This document shows, in pieces, positions 60,841-63,219 of a stretch of 63,219 nt of DNA. The first letter of the stretch is position 1. Each line of letters starts with the position of its first letter. The notes below the pieces were generated by a model that was not told where the DNA came from, made no database searches, and saw only the letters and a program-made list of their open reading frames with translations. Source of the stretch: Methylobacterium segetis (GTDB lineage: Bacteria > Pseudomonadota > Alphaproteobacteria > Rhizobiales > Beijerinckiaceae); NCBI RefSeq assembly GCF_004348265.1, contig NZ_SMNT01000017.1:1-63219 (forward strand), written 5' to 3'. The position numbers and the translations under genes are program-made.

Positions 60841-61145
60841 CTCAGATCCTCTCCCGTCCGGGCGCCGCCCCGCCGCATCTGCTGGAATTCGCCCGGTCTT
60901 TCTAACGGAGCGCCCGTGCGGGGCAACCTCCGATCCCCAGGGTCCGATCCACCTCGCCCGATCCACATGGCGGATCCCGCGACCCGCGGAAAACCGGCGG
61001 CGGCTCTTGCTTGCCGGCTTTGACCGATGCAAACGTGCGCCCCCGTGCATCGGCCGACGAGGACCCCGGGTCCCGACCGGTCGCGCGAGGCCCTGCGGCC
61101 TCAGCCGACCCCGCGGTGCTCCAATTCGAATGCGAGGGAGGTCGG
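60841..61145. promoter_or_regulatory. Divergent region between mptG and fhcB
   Basis: 305 bases without a gene. The fhcB frame extends upstream into it, but with no family-like sequence. GGGAGG ends five bases before the fhcB ATG. Nothing else stands out. Confidence 0.4.
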
Positions 61146-62219
61146 ATGGCTGCCTGGGTGAAGGGGAGCGCGACGGATGCGGGTACGGCCATCGAGGCGG
61201 CCGCCGCGCTCCTCGCCGCGTCACACGCTCCGGTTGTAGCGGGCCTGTCGGCCGACCTCGCGGCGATCCGCGCCGCCTATCATCTGGCGGCGGCCGCCGG
61301 CGCCTCGGTCGACACGGCGGGCGCCGCCGGGACCTATGCCGAGCTCGGCTCGCTCAGCCGCACCGGCGCCATGACGACGACGCCCGCCGAGTCCGTTGGA
61401 CGGGCCGACGTCGTCCTCGTCGTCGGCGAGGCACCCTGGCGCAGCTCCGTCCTCCAGGCCATCGCCGCCGCCGGCCCGAGCCGCGGCCGGGCGGCGGGCG
61501 CGGTGCGCAGCCTGCTCGCCCTCGGCGGCCGGGCGAATGCGGCCACCCAGACCTACGCGGCGGAGGCCGGCGGCCTCGCCGTCTCGCTCGGCCAGCTGCG
61601 CGCCTTCGCCAAGGGCCATCTGGCGGGCGAGGTGCCCTATGCCGACCTCGCCAAACGCCTCTACGCGGCGCAGTTCGGCGTCGCCCTCTACGATCCGTCC
61701 GAAATCGGGGAGATGGGCGTCGAGATGCTCCAGGGCCTCGTCAAGGAGATCAACGAGTCGACGCGCTTCTTCGCGCTGTCCGTCTCCGACGCCCCCGGCC
61801 AGGACCGGGCGGTCGTGCAGCTCTCGGCCTGGACGACGGGGCAGGCGCCCCGCGTCGGCTTCGGGCGCGGCCTGCCCGAGCACGATCCCTGGCGCTTCGA
61901 CGCCGCCCGCCAGGTCGCGGCGGGCGAGGCCGACGCCGCGCTCTGGCTCGGCGCCCTGCCCGCCCCGCTCCCGGACTGGCTCGGCAGCCTGCCCGCGATC
62001 GCCCTCGTCGGCGAGGGCAGCCCCGAGGCCGCGGCGGGCACGGCCGAGATCGTCATCGCGGTCGGCGTGCCGGGCGAGAGCGCGGACGGCGTGCTCTGGA
62101 ACGAGGGCCGCGCCGCCCTGACGTACTTCGCGGCCAAGGATGCCGCCGCGGGCGCGCCGAGCGCCGCGGACGTGCTCGGCCGCATCCGCGACCGCCTCAC
62201 CGAACAGAAGGGCGCCTGA
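61146..62219 (+). CDS. fhcB: Formyltransferase/hydrolase complex subunit B (FwdB/FmdB-related)
   Basis: A 357-residue subunit of the Fhc complex, which moves formyl from H4MPT to methylofuran and releases formate. It is related to the molybdopterin-containing formylmethanofuran dehydrogenase subunit B, as in VAGLSADLAAIRAAYHLAAA, AGTYAELGSLSRTGAMTTT, DVVLVVGEAPW and LGGRANAATQTYAAEAGGLA. In methylobacterial FhcB the metal and pterin ligands of the archaeal enzyme are known to be lost, consistent with the lack of an N-terminal Fe-S motif here. ATG at 61146 follows GGGAGG. Its TGA overlaps the fhcA start (ATGA). Confidence 0.93.
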   Translation: MAAWVKGSATDAGTAIEAAAALLAASHAPVVAGLSADLAAIRAAYHLAAAAGASVDTAGAAGTYAELGSLSRTGAMTTTPAESVGRADVVLVVGEAPWRSSVLQAIAAAGPSRGRAAGAVRSLLALGGRANAATQTYAAEAGGLAVSLGQLRAFAKGHLAGEVPYADLAKRLYAAQFGVALYDPSEIGEMGVEMLQGLVKEINESTRFFALSVSDAPGQDRAVVQLSAWTTGQAPRVGFGRGLPEHDPWRFDAARQVAAGEADAALWLGALPAPLPDWLGSLPAIALVGEGSPEAAAGTAEIVIAVGVPGESADGVLWNEGRAALTYFAAKDAAAGAPSAADVLGRIRDRLTEQKGA

Positions 62220-63219
62220 TGCTGATCCGGATCACAGGTGGACGGGTCGTCGATCCGACGGCCGGCCGCGACGCCGTCGGCGACGTCTGGATCGAGAGCG
62301 GCCGCGTCGTCGCGCCCTCCGAGCGCGCGCCCGACCGCACGGTCGACGCGTCGGGCTGCGTCGTGATGGCGGGCGGCGTCGAGGTCCATTCGCACATCGC
62401 GGGCGGCAACGTCGTGCTCTCGCGGCTGCTCCTGCCCGACCTCTACGTCAGCGAGGCCGCCCCCGAAGGCCATCCCTTCGCGCATGCGGGCGGCTCGGCC
62501 GCCTGGATCGGCGCGAACTATGCGCGGATGGGCTACACCACCGCCGTCGAGCCCGCGATGCCGCCGGTCAACGCGCTGGCGACCCAGCTCGAACTCGCCG
62601 ACATCCCGCTCCTCGACCGGGGCGCGCTCTGCGTGATGGGCAACGACGACCACCTGCTCCAGCTCCTGCGCGACCGCGAGGGCAAAGCGGCGGTGCGGGA
62701 CCTCGTGGCGCTCAACACGGCGACCTCGCGGGCGCTCGGGGTGAAGTGCATCAATGCCGGCGGCGCCTCCGCCTTCAAGGACGGCGCGCTCAAGCTCAGC
62801 CTGGACGACGAGATCCCGACCTACGGGCTCTCGACCCGCAAGATCATGAGCGCGCTCCTCGACGCCGTCGAGGAGATCGGCGTGCCGCACCCGCTGCACG
62901 TCCATTGCAACAATCTCGGGCTCCCCGGCGCCGACGAGTCCTTCGTGGCGACGCTGGAGGCGGCGGAGGGGCGGCGCATCCACTTCGCCCACGCCCAGTT
63001 CTACGCCTACGGCGTGGTCGACCCCGAGAACCCGATGACGGGCGGCTTCCGCTCGGCCGCGGAGCGCCTGACGCAGGCGATGGAGGCGCACCCGAACGCG
63101 ACCTTCGACGTCGGGCAGGTGGTGTTCGGGCAGACGGTGACGATCTCCCTCGACATCCTGCGCCAGTTCGCGGGCCGGAAGGGCGCCAACCCGAAGAAGT
63201 GGATCCTCAACGCGGGCGA
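62219..63219 (+). CDS. fhcA: Formyltransferase/hydrolase complex subunit A, 3' end outside window
   Basis: Amidohydrolase-type subunit of Fhc, which hydrolyses formyl-methylofuran to formate. The first 333 residues are here: MLIRITGGRVVDPTAGRDAV, the metal site GGVEVHSHIAGGNVVLSR, YTTAVEPAMPPVNALATQLE, KIMSALLDAVEEIGVPHPLH followed by VHCNNLGLPGADE, and IHFAHAQFYAYGV. The start ATG overlaps the fhcB stop by one base in the form TGATG. M. extorquens order is fhcB-A-D-C, so fhcD and fhcC are expected downstream. Confidence 0.95.
   Translation, partial: MLIRITGGRVVDPTAGRDAVGDVWIESGRVVAPSERAPDRTVDASGCVVMAGGVEVHSHIAGGNVVLSRLLLPDLYVSEAAPEGHPFAHAGGSAAWIGANYARMGYTTAVEPAMPPVNALATQLELADIPLLDRGALCVMGNDDHLLQLLRDREGKAAVRDLVALNTATSRALGVKCINAGGASAFKDGALKLSLDDEIPTYGLSTRKIMSALLDAVEEIGVPHPLHVHCNNLGLPGADESFVATLEAAEGRRIHFAHAQFYAYGVVDPENPMTGGFRSAAERLTQAMEAHPNATFDVGQVVFGQTVTISLDILRQFAGRKGANPKKWILNAG

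Overview
The window is high-GC DNA (roughly 70 percent G+C by eye) from a methylotrophic alphaproteobacterium, most likely Methylobacterium or Methylorubrum. The diagnostic evidence is an archaeal-type tetrahydromethanopterin (H4MPT)/methylofuran C1 pathway (fae, mtdB, mch, fhcB, fhcA, mptG and cofactor genes) beside a complete lanthanide uptake (lut) cluster. All identifications are by reading the sequence; no database search was run.

Layout. 1-1000: a degraded Uma2-type nuclease gene and unassigned sequence. 1-15.3 kb: gyrB, a frameshifted membrane diguanylate cyclase, a glyoxalase-II-like hydrolase, a GH13 trehalose-synthase-like enzyme, a class A penicillin-binding protein, a string of secreted proteins of unknown function and a PAQR membrane protein. 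15.5-17.7 kb: ctaA, a DUF2842 protein and a small secreted protein. 17.7-26.7 kb: a surface-polysaccharide locus (polysaccharide deacetylase, CelD-type acyltransferase, Wzz-like chain-length protein with a degenerate kinase domain, Wza-like export lipoprotein, GNAT, GT4, WcaJ-type initiating transferase). 26.8-35.5 kb (minus strand): lutABCDEFGH plus a LutD-like small secreted protein downstream of lutH. 35.7-41.3 kb (plus strand, divergent from lutA): DUF2380, MfnB-like, amino-acid-kinase-like, DHPS-like and DUF447 cofactor genes, then an MxaD-like protein and a YVTN beta-propeller protein. 41.5-51.6 kb: accessory genes (tautomerase, LOV-HWE histidine kinase, ChrA, Tat-exported MBL hydrolase, CelD-type protein, CotA-like multicopper oxidase, WYL regulator with a divergent VOC protein). 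51.6-63.2 kb: the H4MPT core.

How it works together. Periplasmic methanol oxidation by lanthanide enzymes (not in this window) needs the lut system to bring lanthanide across the outer membrane (LutH) and inner membrane (LutEF with LutA). The formaldehyde formed is captured by Fae on H4MPT, oxidised by MtdB, cyclohydrolysed by Mch and released as formate by the Fhc complex via methylofuran. The biosynthetic enzymes for H4MPT and methylofuran lie between these blocks, so metal supply, cofactor synthesis and C1 oxidation are colocalised.

Unusual points: a possible second LutD-type protein where lanM lies in M. extorquens; a cupredoxin-like LutC with no cysteine; a 12-bp inverted repeat in the fae leader; AT-rich palindromes between mtdB and an unlisted 45-residue lipoprotein; and a three-copy palindromic repeat. 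I saw no rRNA, tRNA, CRISPR array, intact insertion sequence or prophage.
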